Of a DNA stretch of 64,000 nucleotides, positions 40,183 through 50,297 are shown piece by piece. Below the pieces are notes generated by a model, which saw nothing but the letters and a program-made list of their open reading frames with translations, did no database searches and had not been told where the DNA came from. Positions within the stretch are counted from its first letter, which is position 1. Each line of letters starts with the position of its first letter. Source of the stretch: Rhodococcus sp. HNM0563 (GTDB lineage Bacteria > Actinomycetota > Actinomycetes > Mycobacteriales > Mycobacteriaceae); contig NZ_JAASAF010000006.1 in assembly GCF_012726195.1 (NCBI RefSeq), forward strand, positions 378,256 to 442,255. The letters are read 5' to 3'. The position numbers and the translations under genes are program-made.

Positions 40183-43100
40183 CTACCGCTCGTAGACCCT
40201 CAGCGTCCCCGGGTTCCACAGGCCCGACCGGGTAACCTCATCGGTCGCCACGTCGGCGGGATCGGCGTTGGGATAGAACCGCACGTAGCGTTCGAGTGAA
40301 CCCCAGTCACGGGCCCAGTCGCCATCGAGATACGTCGGGATCTGTTCGGCCCGCGCGAGCACCTCGGTGAAGCCGAGTGGCCCACCGAATTCGGCAGCCT
40401 GCCAGGTATCGGTGGACGACACCGCCAGCGGACGATCCGGGAGGATGCGATAGTTCGGCATCTCCGCGACCCCGTAAGCGTGGTCGAACGGACGCTGGCA
40501 CGGGAACTGCAGCCCGACCGCCCAGTCCAGCAGTACCGGCTGTTCGGAACCGATCACCGACTGGAGCGTGTCGAGCTGCGGAACACGCGGCGGCGTGAAC
40601 GCGAGCCATTGGTCGCCGGTCAGATTGGGGTCGTTCGCGACGACGCGGACGACATCGGCGTCCTCGGGCAGGTCCGCAATCGGGATCCGCAGATTCCGCC
40701 ACGACGGCGCGGGTCCGATATCGCGGGGCAAGTAGCTGCCCTTGACCTCGAATGTTCCGTCGGGGTTGTGGGTGCCGTACTCGAGCAGCAACGACTGTCC
40801 GTAGGTCAACGCGCCCGTGTCGTCGTACGACCAGATACGACCGGCCGCGGAAATGACGATCAGCGGAGTGTCCTCGCTGCGTTCGGGTAGCTGGTACCAG
40901 CTCGACGTGAGCATCGCGGGTTCCTGGACGCCGTCCTGGTAGCTGCCGAGGACCGGAGTGACCGCGGGGTCGAGACCGAACGGCAACTTCACGGTGCTGC
41001 CGTTGATCGTCTCTGCACCCGAACCGCCAGTGGTGCCGCCGCCTGCCCCGGTTTCGAAGGTCGGTCCGATGCTCTGGGTATCGGTATTGCCTTGCCCGGG
41101 CTTGACCTCGACGTAGTCGGCTGTCAGATCGCTCGGGACGCCGTTGGGGGAGAACCCGACGGGACCGGCTCCTGCGAGAGCATCACCGCCGCTGGGCGGA
41201 TTCGCAGGATCGAGGATCGGTTCGAGCCGCCCGGCGTTCGGGTCGCTCTCGACGAGGACGTCGTTGGCGAGGCCACACGTCGAACCGGTCAGTGCGTCGA
41301 CGTTCGAACGGGCCAGTGAGTACGCGGGATACTGCGACACGGCGCCCTTGAGCAGCGAGAGGACTTCGAACAACACCATCGCCGCCGCGACGACGGTCAG
41401 CGGCGCGGCCGCGAACGTACGGATCCGCTGCCCCTTCTTCGACGTGGGTTTCTCCGGTGGCGGTGCATAGCCTTCGCGCAGGTACTGCCAGGCGACGAGG
41501 ACGAGGGCGAGACCGAACAGAACCAGGAACAAGCTGCTCGACTGGTACCCCGACAGCGACACGGTCTTGTCGAACCACGGCACGCCGTAGCTCGACACGT
41601 ACCACCAGCCGTTGATGCCCGCGAACGAGATGGCGAGGACGAACAGCAGCCCTGCCAGGAAGATCGTGCGGTTGCGGCGTGACCGCAGCGCTTGCGCCGA
41701 CACGATCACTGCGGTCAGCGCAGCCAGGGAGCCTGCGATGCCCGCATACGCCCCGAAGTGGTGGGTCCACTTCGTGGGGTTGAACATCATGAAGAAGATC
41801 GTTCCGAACACGATGCCGATCAGGCGCCACGACGGGCTCACTGCGATCCCAGGGATGCGACGACGACGCAGGAGCACGAGCAGCGTCGTGAACAGGCACA
41901 GGACCATGACCAGGAACGCGAAGCGGCGGGGCAGCGAACCGTCGACGGTCTGCACCATCAGGTAGTAGTAGCGGAGGAAGTCGTTCCACCACTCCTCGTT
42001 GGGGCCGATGATGGTGCGCACCCGGGTCGCTTCGAGGACCGCGGAGAGCGTCTGGTCGGAGAAGACGACGACGAGCACGAGCAGTCCGGCGGCGCCGATC
42101 GGAGCGAGAAGCGGCAACGTGCCGACCTCGCGATGTTTGCGGACGATGATGCGCGTCATGGGCCGGATACCGGCGATCAACGCAGCGATACACATCAGGC
42201 CAGTCGGAGCAGCAGCGAGCGTGAACGCGCCTATGACAACGGCCGTGGCAGCGGGAAGCAACCGTCCGGTGGCGATTGCGCGTTCGATGGAGCACCACGT
42301 GAGCAGAGCACCGACGGCGACGATCGGCTCGGGCCGCAGACCGTTGTTGTACGGCAGCCAGAACGCGAGGAACACGAGGCCGCCTGTCCACAGGGCGACC
42401 TGATTGTGCCGGACCGCACGACCGAGGCGCGGCACTACCTCGCGGCTGATCACCATCCAGCACAGAATCCCGGCGAGCAACGCGGGAAGACGCATCCACG
42501 GGCTTGCCGTCGAGATCTTCGCAAACAGGGCCAGCACGTCGTAGTACCAGCCGAACGGGGCTTCGGGGACACCGAACCACCGGAAGTAGTTCGCCATGTA
42601 TCCGGCGTGATCGGACACCCGCGCCATGGTGAGCAGATAGCCGTCGTCGGAGGTGTTCGCACCGAAGAAATGCCAGCCGATCAGTGTGCCGACCACCACG
42701 AAGTCGACGCCGCGGAACTTCCACCAATGCGACGGGAGGAAGCGTCGGTGCCCGCGGCCGTCGGTGCCGTCGAGTTTCGCCAGCGCCGCCAGGGCCAGCG
42801 CCGTCGCCAGCACCGCGAGAATCATCGCGAGGGACTTCGCGAGCGTGGGCGTGGACGAGAACCGCGAGTCCACGTCGATCTGCACGTCGAGACCGGGAAC
42901 ATCGGTGGACAGGTCGCTGAACACGCCGACGACGAGGGGCCGCAGGTCGCCGGTCAGTTCACCCGCGCGGGGATTGCCGTTGTCGTCGGTGAGGCCGACG
43001 AACTCGGCGGTGGTGCGCTCGATATCGGACAAGATTCTGATCTCGGTGCAGGCGGGGGAGGCGACCTCGGCGCGCGGCGCAGTCGCGACCACGACATTGC

Positions 43101-43494
43101 GATCGAGAACGTCGACGTTCTCCGGCCCGACCCGGACGAACATCGCGTTGAGTGCGGCGTCCTGCCCGCGAGAAGGCGCGGTTGCGAGAACCATGCCGCC
43201 ACTCTCGGGGAGTTGTGCGAGCGCGACGCATGGCACGGTCGCCGTCAGCTGCAGGGGCACCTGCGACATGAGCGGGGCCTCGACGTCCGTCATCGAGCCG
43301 TTCTGCGGCCACGACACCGTCGCCTCGGTGACCTTGACGGGCAGGAACGGTGTCGCGAGGGCGAGCACCATCCCGATGATTCCGGCGACGACTGCGATGA
43401 GCCGCGCGGTGCGGTACTGCGAACGCAGGTCCTCACCGACCGGTCGTGTGGCGGTCACCGCTGGGGAGGAGTCGTTCGTCGTGGCGTCGGGCAC
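40183..43494 (-). CDS. Arabinosyltransferase, Emb family (second emb gene)
   Basis: 1103 residues. GT-C membrane enzyme extending arabinan with decaprenyl-phospho-arabinose; target of ethambutol in mycobacteria. An N-terminal helix and periplasmic domain are followed by about twelve more helices. The catalytic acidic motif is NTSDDGYLLTMARVSDHAGY; the Met in LLTMARV corresponds to the M. tuberculosis EmbB Met306 position. The last 400 residues form the carbohydrate-binding C-terminal domain. Start GTG 43494 follows a -10 box. Whether it is the orthologue of embA, embB or embC cannot be settled by eye. Confidence 0.95.
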   Translation of the reverse strand: MPDATTNDSSPAVTATRPVGEDLRSQYRTARLIAVVAGIIGMVLALATPFLPVKVTEATVSWPQNGSMTDVEAPLMSQVPLQLTATVPCVALAQLPESGGMVLATAPSRGQDAALNAMFVRVGPENVDVLDRNVVVATAPRAEVASPACTEIRILSDIERTTAEFVGLTDDNGNPRAGELTGDLRPLVVGVFSDLSTDVPGLDVQIDVDSRFSSTPTLAKSLAMILAVLATALALAALAKLDGTDGRGHRRFLPSHWWKFRGVDFVVVGTLIGWHFFGANTSDDGYLLTMARVSDHAGYMANYFRWFGVPEAPFGWYYDVLALFAKISTASPWMRLPALLAGILCWMVISREVVPRLGRAVRHNQVALWTGGLVFLAFWLPYNNGLRPEPIVAVGALLTWCSIERAIATGRLLPAATAVVIGAFTLAAAPTGLMCIAALIAGIRPMTRIIVRKHREVGTLPLLAPIGAAGLLVLVVVFSDQTLSAVLEATRVRTIIGPNEEWWNDFLRYYYLMVQTVDGSLPRRFAFLVMVLCLFTTLLVLLRRRRIPGIAVSPSWRLIGIVFGTIFFMMFNPTKWTHHFGAYAGIAGSLAALTAVIVSAQALRSRRNRTIFLAGLLFVLAISFAGINGWWYVSSYGVPWFDKTVSLSGYQSSSLFLVLFGLALVLVAWQYLREGYAPPPEKPTSKKGQRIRTFAAAPLTVVAAAMVLFEVLSLLKGAVSQYPAYSLARSNVDALTGSTCGLANDVLVESDPNAGRLEPILDPANPPSGGDALAGAGPVGFSPNGVPSDLTADYVEVKPGQGNTDTQSIGPTFETGAGGGTTGGSGAETINGSTVKLPFGLDPAVTPVLGSYQDGVQEPAMLTSSWYQLPERSEDTPLIVISAAGRIWSYDDTGALTYGQSLLLEYGTHNPDGTFEVKGSYLPRDIGPAPSWRNLRIPIADLPEDADVVRVVANDPNLTGDQWLAFTPPRVPQLDTLQSVIGSEQPVLLDWAVGLQFPCQRPFDHAYGVAEMPNYRILPDRPLAVSSTDTWQAAEFGGPLGFTEVLARAEQIPTYLDGDWARDWGSLERYVRFYPNADPADVATDEVTRSGLWNPGTLRVYER

Positions 43495-43502
43495 GGGAGT
43501 CG

Positions 43503-43508
43503 ATGGTA
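43503..43508 (-). promoter_or_regulatory. -10 box TACCAT, leaderless second emb gene
   Basis: On the minus strand TACCAT ends 8 nt before GTG 43494, in the 44-nt gap between the emb genes. This gives the downstream emb gene its own promoter. Confidence 0.5.
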
Positions 43509-43538
43509 TCGGGCAGTGACCAGCGCGGTCACGCGCCC

Positions 43539-46500
43539 TCATTCGAGCAGATCGGGCACTCCGTCACGGATCGCTCCCGGATTCCACAGACCGGAGCGGG
43601 TGATCTCATCGACCGTGATGGTCGCTGTGCCTGCGTCCGGGTCGATCCGTCGGTACCGCTCCAGCGACCCCCAGTCGCGATCCCAGTCGTGATTCAGATA
43701 GGTGGGCACGGTCTCGGCGGTGAGCAGCAGCGGGATCCATCCGAGGGGCCCGCCGCCGATGGAGTCCTGCCATCCGTTGGTCGCATCGGCGCCCACGCGG
43801 TCCGGAAGGATGCGGTACTCGGGAACCTCGGCGACACCGTAGCGGTGGCCGAACGGGCGCTGGCACGGGAAGGCGAGCCCGACCGACCAGTCGAGGAGGC
43901 CGGGAGCCTCGGAACCGATGACCGTCTGCAACGTGTCGAGCTGCGGCATCCGAGGTGGTGTCACCGCGACCCACTGGTCCGGCGACAGGTCGCCGTCGTC
44001 GATGACGAGCCGCACGGCGTCGGCGTCCGCGGGGATCGCGTCGCTCGGCACCCGCAGATTGCGCCACGACGGCGCCGGCCCCACGTCGATCGGTGCGACC
44101 CGCCCGATCGCGTCGACGTTCTCACCCGAGGAGACACCGAACTCGAAGAGTACGTCCTGACCGGGGGTGATGACACCATCCGGGTCGACGTACTGCACAC
44201 GACCCGCCGCGGTGACGACGAGCAGCGGTGTATCAGCGGTGCGTTCGGGCAGCGCGTACCACCCGGATTCGAGCTCGGCCGCGTGCTGTGTGCCGCTCCG
44301 GTAGCTGCCGAGCACCGGGGTGCGTGCGGGGTCGAGCCCGAACGGTAGCTGCACAGTGCTCTCGTTGATCCCGGCGTCACTGCGGCGCCCACCGCCGGTG
44401 CCCGCCGTCGTCGAGGTGGTGGTGCCGCCTTCGTCGGCCTCGAGGGAGTTCGCGCCACCGGTGGTGGTGATCTCGGCGTCCGCGGTCAGATCCAGTGCGA
44501 CGCCGTTGGGAGTGAACCCGTCGGCGCGGCCGGCGCCGAGAGCGTCTGCGGCGAGGCCGTTCAGCGGGGCGAGCATGGTGGAGTTCGGGTCGGCTTCGAC
44601 GAGGACGTGATCGGCGAGACCGCACCCGCCCGAGAAGGCGGCGGCGTTCGAGCGCGCGATCGAGTAGGCCGGGTACTGCGATACGGCGCCCTTGACGAGG
44701 GAGAGCACTTCGAAGAGCACGACGCCCGCTGCGACGGCGGTCAGCGGTGCCGACGCAAGTGCGCGAGCTCGACCGTTCCGTGCCGGTTTCGGCTTCGCGA
44801 ACGGTTCGCGCAGATGGAACCATGCCGCCACGATCAGCGCGAGCACCGTCAGGGCGAGCAGCACTGTCGAGAACCCGTATCCCGAGATGGACGGCGGCTT
44901 GTCCCACCACGGGACGCCGTAGCTCGAGACGTACCACCAGCCGTTGGACCCCGTGAACGACATCGTGAGCACGAACAGCACACCCGCGCTGAACAGTGCA
45001 CGGTTGCGGGCCGACCGTATCCCCGCTGCACCCACTCCGATCGCGGCGAGAGCTGCGACGGCCGCTGCCAGACCCGCATAGACACCGAAGTGGTGGGTCC
45101 ACTTCGTGGGCGTGAGCATCATCAACAGCAACGATGCGAAAACGATCCCGAGGATGCGCCTCGACGGGCCGATCGCGGTACCTGGGATGCGACCCTTCCT
45201 GAGGATGAGCATCACGCACACGACAAGGCACAGCAGCATGATGAACACGCCGAAGCGGCGAGCGAGCGAACCGTCGGGTGCCACGGTGAGCAGCGCGTCC
45301 CAGCGCAGTCGTTCGTCGAACCACGGCACGTTCGGTCCCACCGCGGACCGCACCCGGGTGGCCTCGAGCACCGAGGCCAGAGTTTGATCGGCGAACACGG
45401 CGATCATCACGACGGTGCCCGACGCGAGGATCGGGGCGAGTTGCGGAAGCACCCCGACCAGCGACCGCCGCGCGACGATGAGCTTCGTGAGCGGACGGAT
45501 GCCCGCGATGAGCGCGGCCACACAGATCAGCCCGGTGGGGCCGGCTGCGAGCGAGAAAGCGGCGATGAGCACGCCGACCGCGGCGGGCAGCATGCGGCCG
45601 GTCGCAATGGCGCGCTCGATCGAGCACCACGTGAGCAGGGCGCCGACGGCGATGATCGGTTCGGGGCGCAGGCCATTGTTGTACGGCAGCCAGAACGCGA
45701 GGAACACCAGGCCGGCGGTCCACAACGCGACAGTGCTGTGTCGCACGGCCACGCCGAGACGCGGAATCACCTCGCGACTGATGATCATCCAGCACACGAT
45801 CGCCGCGATGAGCGTGGGCAGCCGCATCCACATGCTGGCGGTCGACACCTGCGACATCAGGACCAGCACATCGTAGAACCAGCCGAACGGGGCCTCCGGC
45901 ACCCCGAACCAGCGGAAGTAGTTCGCCATGTACCCGGCCTCGCCGGACACGCGGGCCATGTTGAGGATGTAGCCGTCGTCGGAGGTGTTCGCCCCGATGA
46001 CGTGCCACAGGAGGAGGACTCCGATCACCACGGCGTCGGCCGGTGTGAACCGCCACCAGTGCGATGGCAGGAACCTGCGTGCCCTGCGGCGATCGACCCC
46101 GTCGATGCGGTGCAGAGCGACCAACGACGACAGTGTGGACAGAGCACACAGGATCATCGCGACGAGTTTGATCACCGTGGGCGTGGACGTGAATCGGGAA
46201 TCCAGTTCCGCCTGCACGAACAGTCGGTCGGCGTCGGCGTCGGTGGTCAACGGGACGGCGGACTCGTCGAGGTCGGAGAAGACCCCCACCATCTGGGGGC
46301 GAACATCGCCTTCGACGGTGACGTCGACGGCCGGGTCCGCACCCACGATCTGCGCCGCGGTCCGGTTCGAATCGGACGCTACGGTGACCGCGGTGCACGG
46401 CGCGTCGAGCGGCGCGGAAACGAGCACCGAGTTCCGCAGCACCGCCTCGACGGTGGCCGGCGCGCCGTCCTCGCCGGGTACTGCACGAATCACGAGCGCG

Positions 46501-46796
46501 TTGCCCGTGGCGTCCGGTGCGCCCGGAGGCACCGTCGACACAAGCGTGCCGCCGTCGTCCCCGAGCGCTGCGGCAGCCGCGCACGGAACGCTCACCCGCA
46601 ACGTGAGCGGTGTGTACGTCACGAGCGGCGCTTCGACACTGGCGAGGCCGTCGTTCTGCGGCCATTGAATGGTCGCGGCTTCCTGCTTCACAGGGAGAAA
46701 CGGGATGGCCGCTGCCAGGACGACTCCGAGCAGGCCGGTGAGGACTGCGATGAGGCGCGCGGTACGGACGCTCGAAGCCGGGGAATCGTCTGACAC
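43539..46796 (-). CDS. Arabinosyltransferase, Emb family (first emb gene)
   Basis: 1085 residues, same architecture as the following emb gene and clearly its paralogue: NTSDDGYILNMARVSGEAGY, WFGVPEAPFGWFYDVL, and a C-terminal domain ending PFGHRYGVAEVPEYRILPD. By position, first in the pair, it would correspond to embC, but M. tuberculosis has three emb genes and only two are here, so I leave the symbol open. Start GTG 46796 is supported by a -10 box eight bases upstream; the open frame continues 52 codons further without support. Divergent from the FAD/Fe-S gene. Confidence 0.95.
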   Translation of the reverse strand: MSDDSPASSVRTARLIAVLTGLLGVVLAAAIPFLPVKQEAATIQWPQNDGLASVEAPLVTYTPLTLRVSVPCAAAAALGDDGGTLVSTVPPGAPDATGNALVIRAVPGEDGAPATVEAVLRNSVLVSAPLDAPCTAVTVASDSNRTAAQIVGADPAVDVTVEGDVRPQMVGVFSDLDESAVPLTTDADADRLFVQAELDSRFTSTPTVIKLVAMILCALSTLSSLVALHRIDGVDRRRARRFLPSHWWRFTPADAVVIGVLLLWHVIGANTSDDGYILNMARVSGEAGYMANYFRWFGVPEAPFGWFYDVLVLMSQVSTASMWMRLPTLIAAIVCWMIISREVIPRLGVAVRHSTVALWTAGLVFLAFWLPYNNGLRPEPIIAVGALLTWCSIERAIATGRMLPAAVGVLIAAFSLAAGPTGLICVAALIAGIRPLTKLIVARRSLVGVLPQLAPILASGTVVMIAVFADQTLASVLEATRVRSAVGPNVPWFDERLRWDALLTVAPDGSLARRFGVFIMLLCLVVCVMLILRKGRIPGTAIGPSRRILGIVFASLLLMMLTPTKWTHHFGVYAGLAAAVAALAAIGVGAAGIRSARNRALFSAGVLFVLTMSFTGSNGWWYVSSYGVPWWDKPPSISGYGFSTVLLALTVLALIVAAWFHLREPFAKPKPARNGRARALASAPLTAVAAGVVLFEVLSLVKGAVSQYPAYSIARSNAAAFSGGCGLADHVLVEADPNSTMLAPLNGLAADALGAGRADGFTPNGVALDLTADAEITTTGGANSLEADEGGTTTSTTAGTGGGRRSDAGINESTVQLPFGLDPARTPVLGSYRSGTQHAAELESGWYALPERTADTPLLVVTAAGRVQYVDPDGVITPGQDVLFEFGVSSGENVDAIGRVAPIDVGPAPSWRNLRVPSDAIPADADAVRLVIDDGDLSPDQWVAVTPPRMPQLDTLQTVIGSEAPGLLDWSVGLAFPCQRPFGHRYGVAEVPEYRILPDRVGADATNGWQDSIGGGPLGWIPLLLTAETVPTYLNHDWDRDWGSLERYRRIDPDAGTATITVDEITRSGLWNPGAIRDGVPDLLE

Positions 46797-46804
46797 AGGG
46801 ATCG

Positions 46805-46810
46805 ATGCTA
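46805..46810 (-). promoter_or_regulatory. -10 box TAGCAT, leaderless emb operon promoter
   Basis: On the minus strand TAGCAT ends 8 nt before GTG 46796. Confidence 0.55.
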
Positions 46811-46864
46811 AGCGAATGGAGAATTGTTCTGCTCGACCTGATCCGGCGAGCGACACAACACAGT

Positions 46865-46870
46865 TAGCAT
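46865..46870 (+). promoter_or_regulatory. -10 box TAGCAT, leaderless FAD/Fe-S gene
   Basis: TAGCAT ends 8 nt before ATG 46879. The same hexamer serves the divergent emb gene 55 nt away. Confidence 0.55.
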
Positions 46871-46878
46871 CGGTCAGC

Positions 46879-49656
46879 ATGGAGATCTCGTCGGCGATCG
46901 GCACTCGCCTCCGCCAAGCGGGGATCTCCGATGTTCGAGACGACAGCACCACTCGCGCGATGTACTCGTCCGATGCCTCGCTCTATCGGGTGCCGCCACA
47001 GGTCGTCGTCTGCCCTCGCAGCGTCGACGATGTAGCGGCTGCCCTCGACGTATGCCGCCGTGAAGGAGTGCCGCTCACCTCCCGCGGCGCGGGCACCTCG
47101 CTCGCGGGCAACGCTGTCGGAACCGGGGTGGTGCTCGACTTCTCCCGCCACATGGGGCGTGTGCTCGAGATCGATCCTCAGCACCGCACCGCGCGCGTGC
47201 AACCAGGAGCAGTTCAAGCCACCGTGCAGCGGGCCGCAGCGCCGCACGGACTTCGGTTCGGCCCCGACCCGTCGACCCACAACCGCTGCACGATCGGCGG
47301 GATGATCGGCAACAACGCGTGCGGCGCTCGCGCCCTCGGCTACGGCCGCACCTCCGACAACGTCGTCGGCATCGAGGTCCTCACCGGAACCGGACATCCG
47401 CTCTCACTTCCCGGCAGTGCGCCGATGCTCGATCCGCTGCGTGATCTCGTCGACGCGAACCTCGCGACGATCCGCACCGAATTCGGCCGGTTCGGCAGGC
47501 AGGTGTCCGGCTACGGACTCGAACACCTCCTACCGGAAAATCGCTTCGACGTGCGCAAACTGTTCGTCGGAAGTGAAGGCACCCTCGGTGTGCTCACCGA
47601 GGCAACAGTGCAGTTGGTTGCCGATTCGCCGGTGCGCACCATGGTTGCCCTCGGCTACCCCGACATCGTCGCCGCAGGCAACGCCGCCCACACTCTGCTC
47701 CGGTTCCGTCCCACGGCGTGTGAAGGCCTCGATTCGCGCATCGTCGACATCGTCCGTACCCGGCGTGGGCCCGGCGCGGTCCCACCGCTTCCGCGTGGTG
47801 CGGCGTGGCTGTTCGTCGAACTCGTCGGTGACGACTTCGGCGAGGTCCACGACCGTGCCGTATCGATGGTCGAGTTCTCCGGTGCAATCGACGCCCTGCA
47901 CATCGATGATCCGGCACGCGCCGCGGCACTGTGGCGCATCCGGGAGGATGGCTCCGGGTTGTCCGCCCGCAGCCCGCGCGGATTGCCCGCGCACGCCGGA
48001 TGGGAAGACGCCGCGGTGCCCCCGGACCGCATCGGAGACTACCTGCGCGATTTCGAGCAGCTCACCGACAGTTACGGCATCACCGGCTACCCGTACGGAC
48101 ATTTCGCCGACGGCTGCATCCACATCCGGCTCGACATCCCACTCGAGATGCCCGGACTGTTCCACGAATTCCTCTTTGCTGCAGGTCGTTTGGTGGCCTC
48201 GTACGGAGGTTCGATGTCCGGCGAGCACGGCGACGGACGGGCCCGCAGCGAACTGCTCCCGTTGATGTACTCAGGCGATGCACTGCGCCTCTTCGGCGCC
48301 GTCAAAGCCGTCTTCGACCCCGAGAACCTGCTCAACCCAGGTGTCCTCGTCGACCCGCGTCCCGTCGACGCCGACCTACGCGTGCCTGCGGCGCCCGCCG
48401 TCCGCACCGGCCTCGCGTTCCGGTATCGGGACGACGACGGCAACTTCACCCAGGCCGTGCACCGGTGCACCGGCGTCGGGAAGTGTCGCGCCGATACGAC
48501 GGCTGTCGGTGGGGTGATGTGCCCGTCGTATCTCGCCACCCGCGAGGAGAAGGATTCGACGCGCGGCCGGGCCAGGGCTCTGCAGGAAATGCTCAACGGC
48601 TCGTTGGTCTCCGGAGGGTGGGCCTCGCCGGAGGTGCACGAAACCCTCGACCTGTGCCTGTCGTGCAAAGGATGCGCGTCGGATTGCCCCACCGGTGTCG
48701 ACATGGCCACGTGGAAGTCGGAGGTACTGCACCAGACGTACCGCGGTCGCCGACGTCCGATCAGTCACTACACCCTCGGTCGGTTACCGCAGTGGGCAGC
48801 ACTCGCCACGCGAATTCCCAAGGTGGTCAACTCGATCGCCAAGGTTCCGGGTGTGGGGTCGGCGGGATTGATGCTCGGCGGCATGGACAGGCGAAGGAAC
48901 GTACCCGCCTTCGCACCCCGCAATTTCCGGCGCTGGTTCGCCGAGACCGCGGGACAGCGGTCACGCACGGGCGAGCCTGTCCTCCTGTTCGTCGACACGT
49001 TCACCGATTACTTCACTCCCGAAGTCGGGATGGCGGCGGTCGAGGTCCTCGAGGCGGCCGGGTACCGTGTCCGGATCACCGAGAAGCAACAGTGTTGCGC
49101 TCTCACGTGGATCACCACCGGCCAGCTCGACGATGCCCGAAAGATACTGGGCCGCACAGTTACCGAACTATTCCGTGCGGGGACACCGATCGTCGGTATC
49201 GAACCGTCGTGCACCGCGGTGCTGAGGTCCGACACCCTCGAACTGCTCGGCTCCGAGCCGGCCCGCGTGGTGGCGGAATCGACTCGCACGCTTGCTGAGT
49301 TGCTCGGCGACTGGGAACCACCGTCGCTGGCAGGCACGACGGTCGTCGCACAGCCCCACTGCCACCATCACGCGGTGATGGGGTGGGATGCCGATGCAGC
49401 GCTGCTCAAACGTGCCGGCGCGGAAATCACCCGGCTCGGCGGCTGTTGCGGTCTCGCCGGAAATTTCGGAGTCGAACGCGGTCACTACGACGTGTCGGTC
49501 GCGGTCGCGAACAACCAGCTGGTTCCTGCCGTCGAATCCGCCGCCGCCGACACGGTTGTGCTCGCCGACGGTTACTCGTGCCGCACTCAGCTCAGCGACC
49601 TCACCGATCGTCGTGGCACTCATCTGGCGGAGCTGCTCGCGTCGCGGTTGCCGTAG
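46879..49656 (+). CDS. FAD-linked oxidase / [4Fe-4S] / CCG-domain dehydrogenase
   Basis: 925 residues joining three modules of glycolate/D-lactate dehydrogenases. The FAD-binding domain (to about 490) has PLTSRGAGTSLAGNAVG and GMIGNNACGARALGYG. The ferredoxin-like region (about 525-620) has cysteine clusters CTGVGKCRAD and CLSCKGCASDCPTG, starting at Cys593. The C-terminal CCG part has QQCCALTW and LGGCCGLAGNFG. It probably oxidises a 2-hydroxy acid and passes electrons to the membrane pool; the substrate is unknown. It is the first gene of the accessory block between emb and aftA. Confidence 0.9.
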   Translation: MEISSAIGTRLRQAGISDVRDDSTTRAMYSSDASLYRVPPQVVVCPRSVDDVAAALDVCRREGVPLTSRGAGTSLAGNAVGTGVVLDFSRHMGRVLEIDPQHRTARVQPGAVQATVQRAAAPHGLRFGPDPSTHNRCTIGGMIGNNACGARALGYGRTSDNVVGIEVLTGTGHPLSLPGSAPMLDPLRDLVDANLATIRTEFGRFGRQVSGYGLEHLLPENRFDVRKLFVGSEGTLGVLTEATVQLVADSPVRTMVALGYPDIVAAGNAAHTLLRFRPTACEGLDSRIVDIVRTRRGPGAVPPLPRGAAWLFVELVGDDFGEVHDRAVSMVEFSGAIDALHIDDPARAAALWRIREDGSGLSARSPRGLPAHAGWEDAAVPPDRIGDYLRDFEQLTDSYGITGYPYGHFADGCIHIRLDIPLEMPGLFHEFLFAAGRLVASYGGSMSGEHGDGRARSELLPLMYSGDALRLFGAVKAVFDPENLLNPGVLVDPRPVDADLRVPAAPAVRTGLAFRYRDDDGNFTQAVHRCTGVGKCRADTTAVGGVMCPSYLATREEKDSTRGRARALQEMLNGSLVSGGWASPEVHETLDLCLSCKGCASDCPTGVDMATWKSEVLHQTYRGRRRPISHYTLGRLPQWAALATRIPKVVNSIAKVPGVGSAGLMLGGMDRRRNVPAFAPRNFRRWFAETAGQRSRTGEPVLLFVDTFTDYFTPEVGMAAVEVLEAAGYRVRITEKQQCCALTWITTGQLDDARKILGRTVTELFRAGTPIVGIEPSCTAVLRSDTLELLGSEPARVVAESTRTLAELLGDWEPPSLAGTTVVAQPHCHHHAVMGWDADAALLKRAGAEITRLGGCCGLAGNFGVERGHYDVSVAVANNQLVPAVESAAADTVVLADGYSCRTQLSDLTDRRGTHLAELLASRLP

Positions 49657-49790
49657 GGGGCCGCATCGTCGACCACAATGTTTGTGCCCGTCATAGCGAG
49701 TGACGTGGCGGTGAGGCCGAACATCCGCAGGAACGAGTCGCTGAAGTGGGACGGCGACGAGAACCCTGCCGACATGGCGGCGCCATCCGG
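49620..49790 (-). pseudogene. Remnant of an AraC-family regulator (C-terminal HTH only)
   Basis: On the minus strand the frame reads AGFSSPSHFSDSFLRMFGLT, the second helix-turn-helix of AraC-type proteins, followed by about 30 residues to a stop. Upstream of it the similarity stops and there is no room for the rest of the protein, because the membrane-protein gene begins on the other strand. It also overlaps the 3' end of the FAD gene. I read it as a decayed AraC gene; an intact gene is ruled out by length. Confidence 0.55.
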
Positions 49791-49831
49791 AGCGGCGCAC
49801 CTGCACAGGTCGATCAGAGTTGCCTCGGCCG

Positions 49832-50260
49832 GTGGTTGATCTCGAGCTGTCCCTCGCGGCGTCCCATTCGGCCCATGTGCTCCGATCGCATCTCGTCCCG
49901 GCGACGGCGGTGCTGTCACGACGCCGGATCGAAGAACTGTACGGGATCACGGTGGCGGACCCGGACGTCGAACTTCTTCTCCGCCACCGCGCTCTCTTCT
50001 TCGGACTCCTAGGCGTGGCGTTGATCGATGGTGCGGCCAGACCGCGCTATCGGCGCCCAGCGCTTCTGTCGGGTGTGGTGGGGCTGGGGTCGTTCGTCGG
50101 TCTCGCATACAGCATCGACGGTTCGAACGGTGCGCTTGTGCGCGTCGCACGAGTGGACATCGGACTTCTCGGCACACTGGCGGCGGCAGCGGCGCTGACG
50201 CGGCGGCAATCAGGTCGGAGTCAGGTGCGAGGCTGTTCACCCGCGGTGTCTTCCGTGTGA
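49832..50260 (+). CDS. Small integral membrane protein
   Basis: About 142 residues from GTG 49832 (TTG 49820 in frame). Three hydrophobic segments; the region RIEELYGITVADPDVELLLR, then HRALFFGLLG, matches a small actinobacterial membrane family often labelled phosphopantetheine adenylyltransferase, a name the sequence does not support. The usual first helix of that family is poorly preserved here, so the 5' end may be damaged along with the neighbouring AraC remnant. Function is unknown. Confidence 0.55.
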   Translation: MVDLELSLAASHSAHVLRSHLVPATAVLSRRRIEELYGITVADPDVELLLRHRALFFGLLGVALIDGAARPRYRRPALLSGVVGLGSFVGLAYSIDGSNGALVRVARVDIGLLGTLAAAAALTRRQSGRSQVRGCSPAVSSV

Positions 50261-50297
50261 ACGTTTGTCGTTGTCGGTCCGCGCAGTACTGACCACA

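Noticed and set aside
44607-46793. A 728-codon plus-strand frame across the first emb gene, and a similar 666-codon frame at 41692-43692
   Set aside because: Both are antisense shadows of emb; composition is rich in Arg/His/Asp and no family is recognisable.
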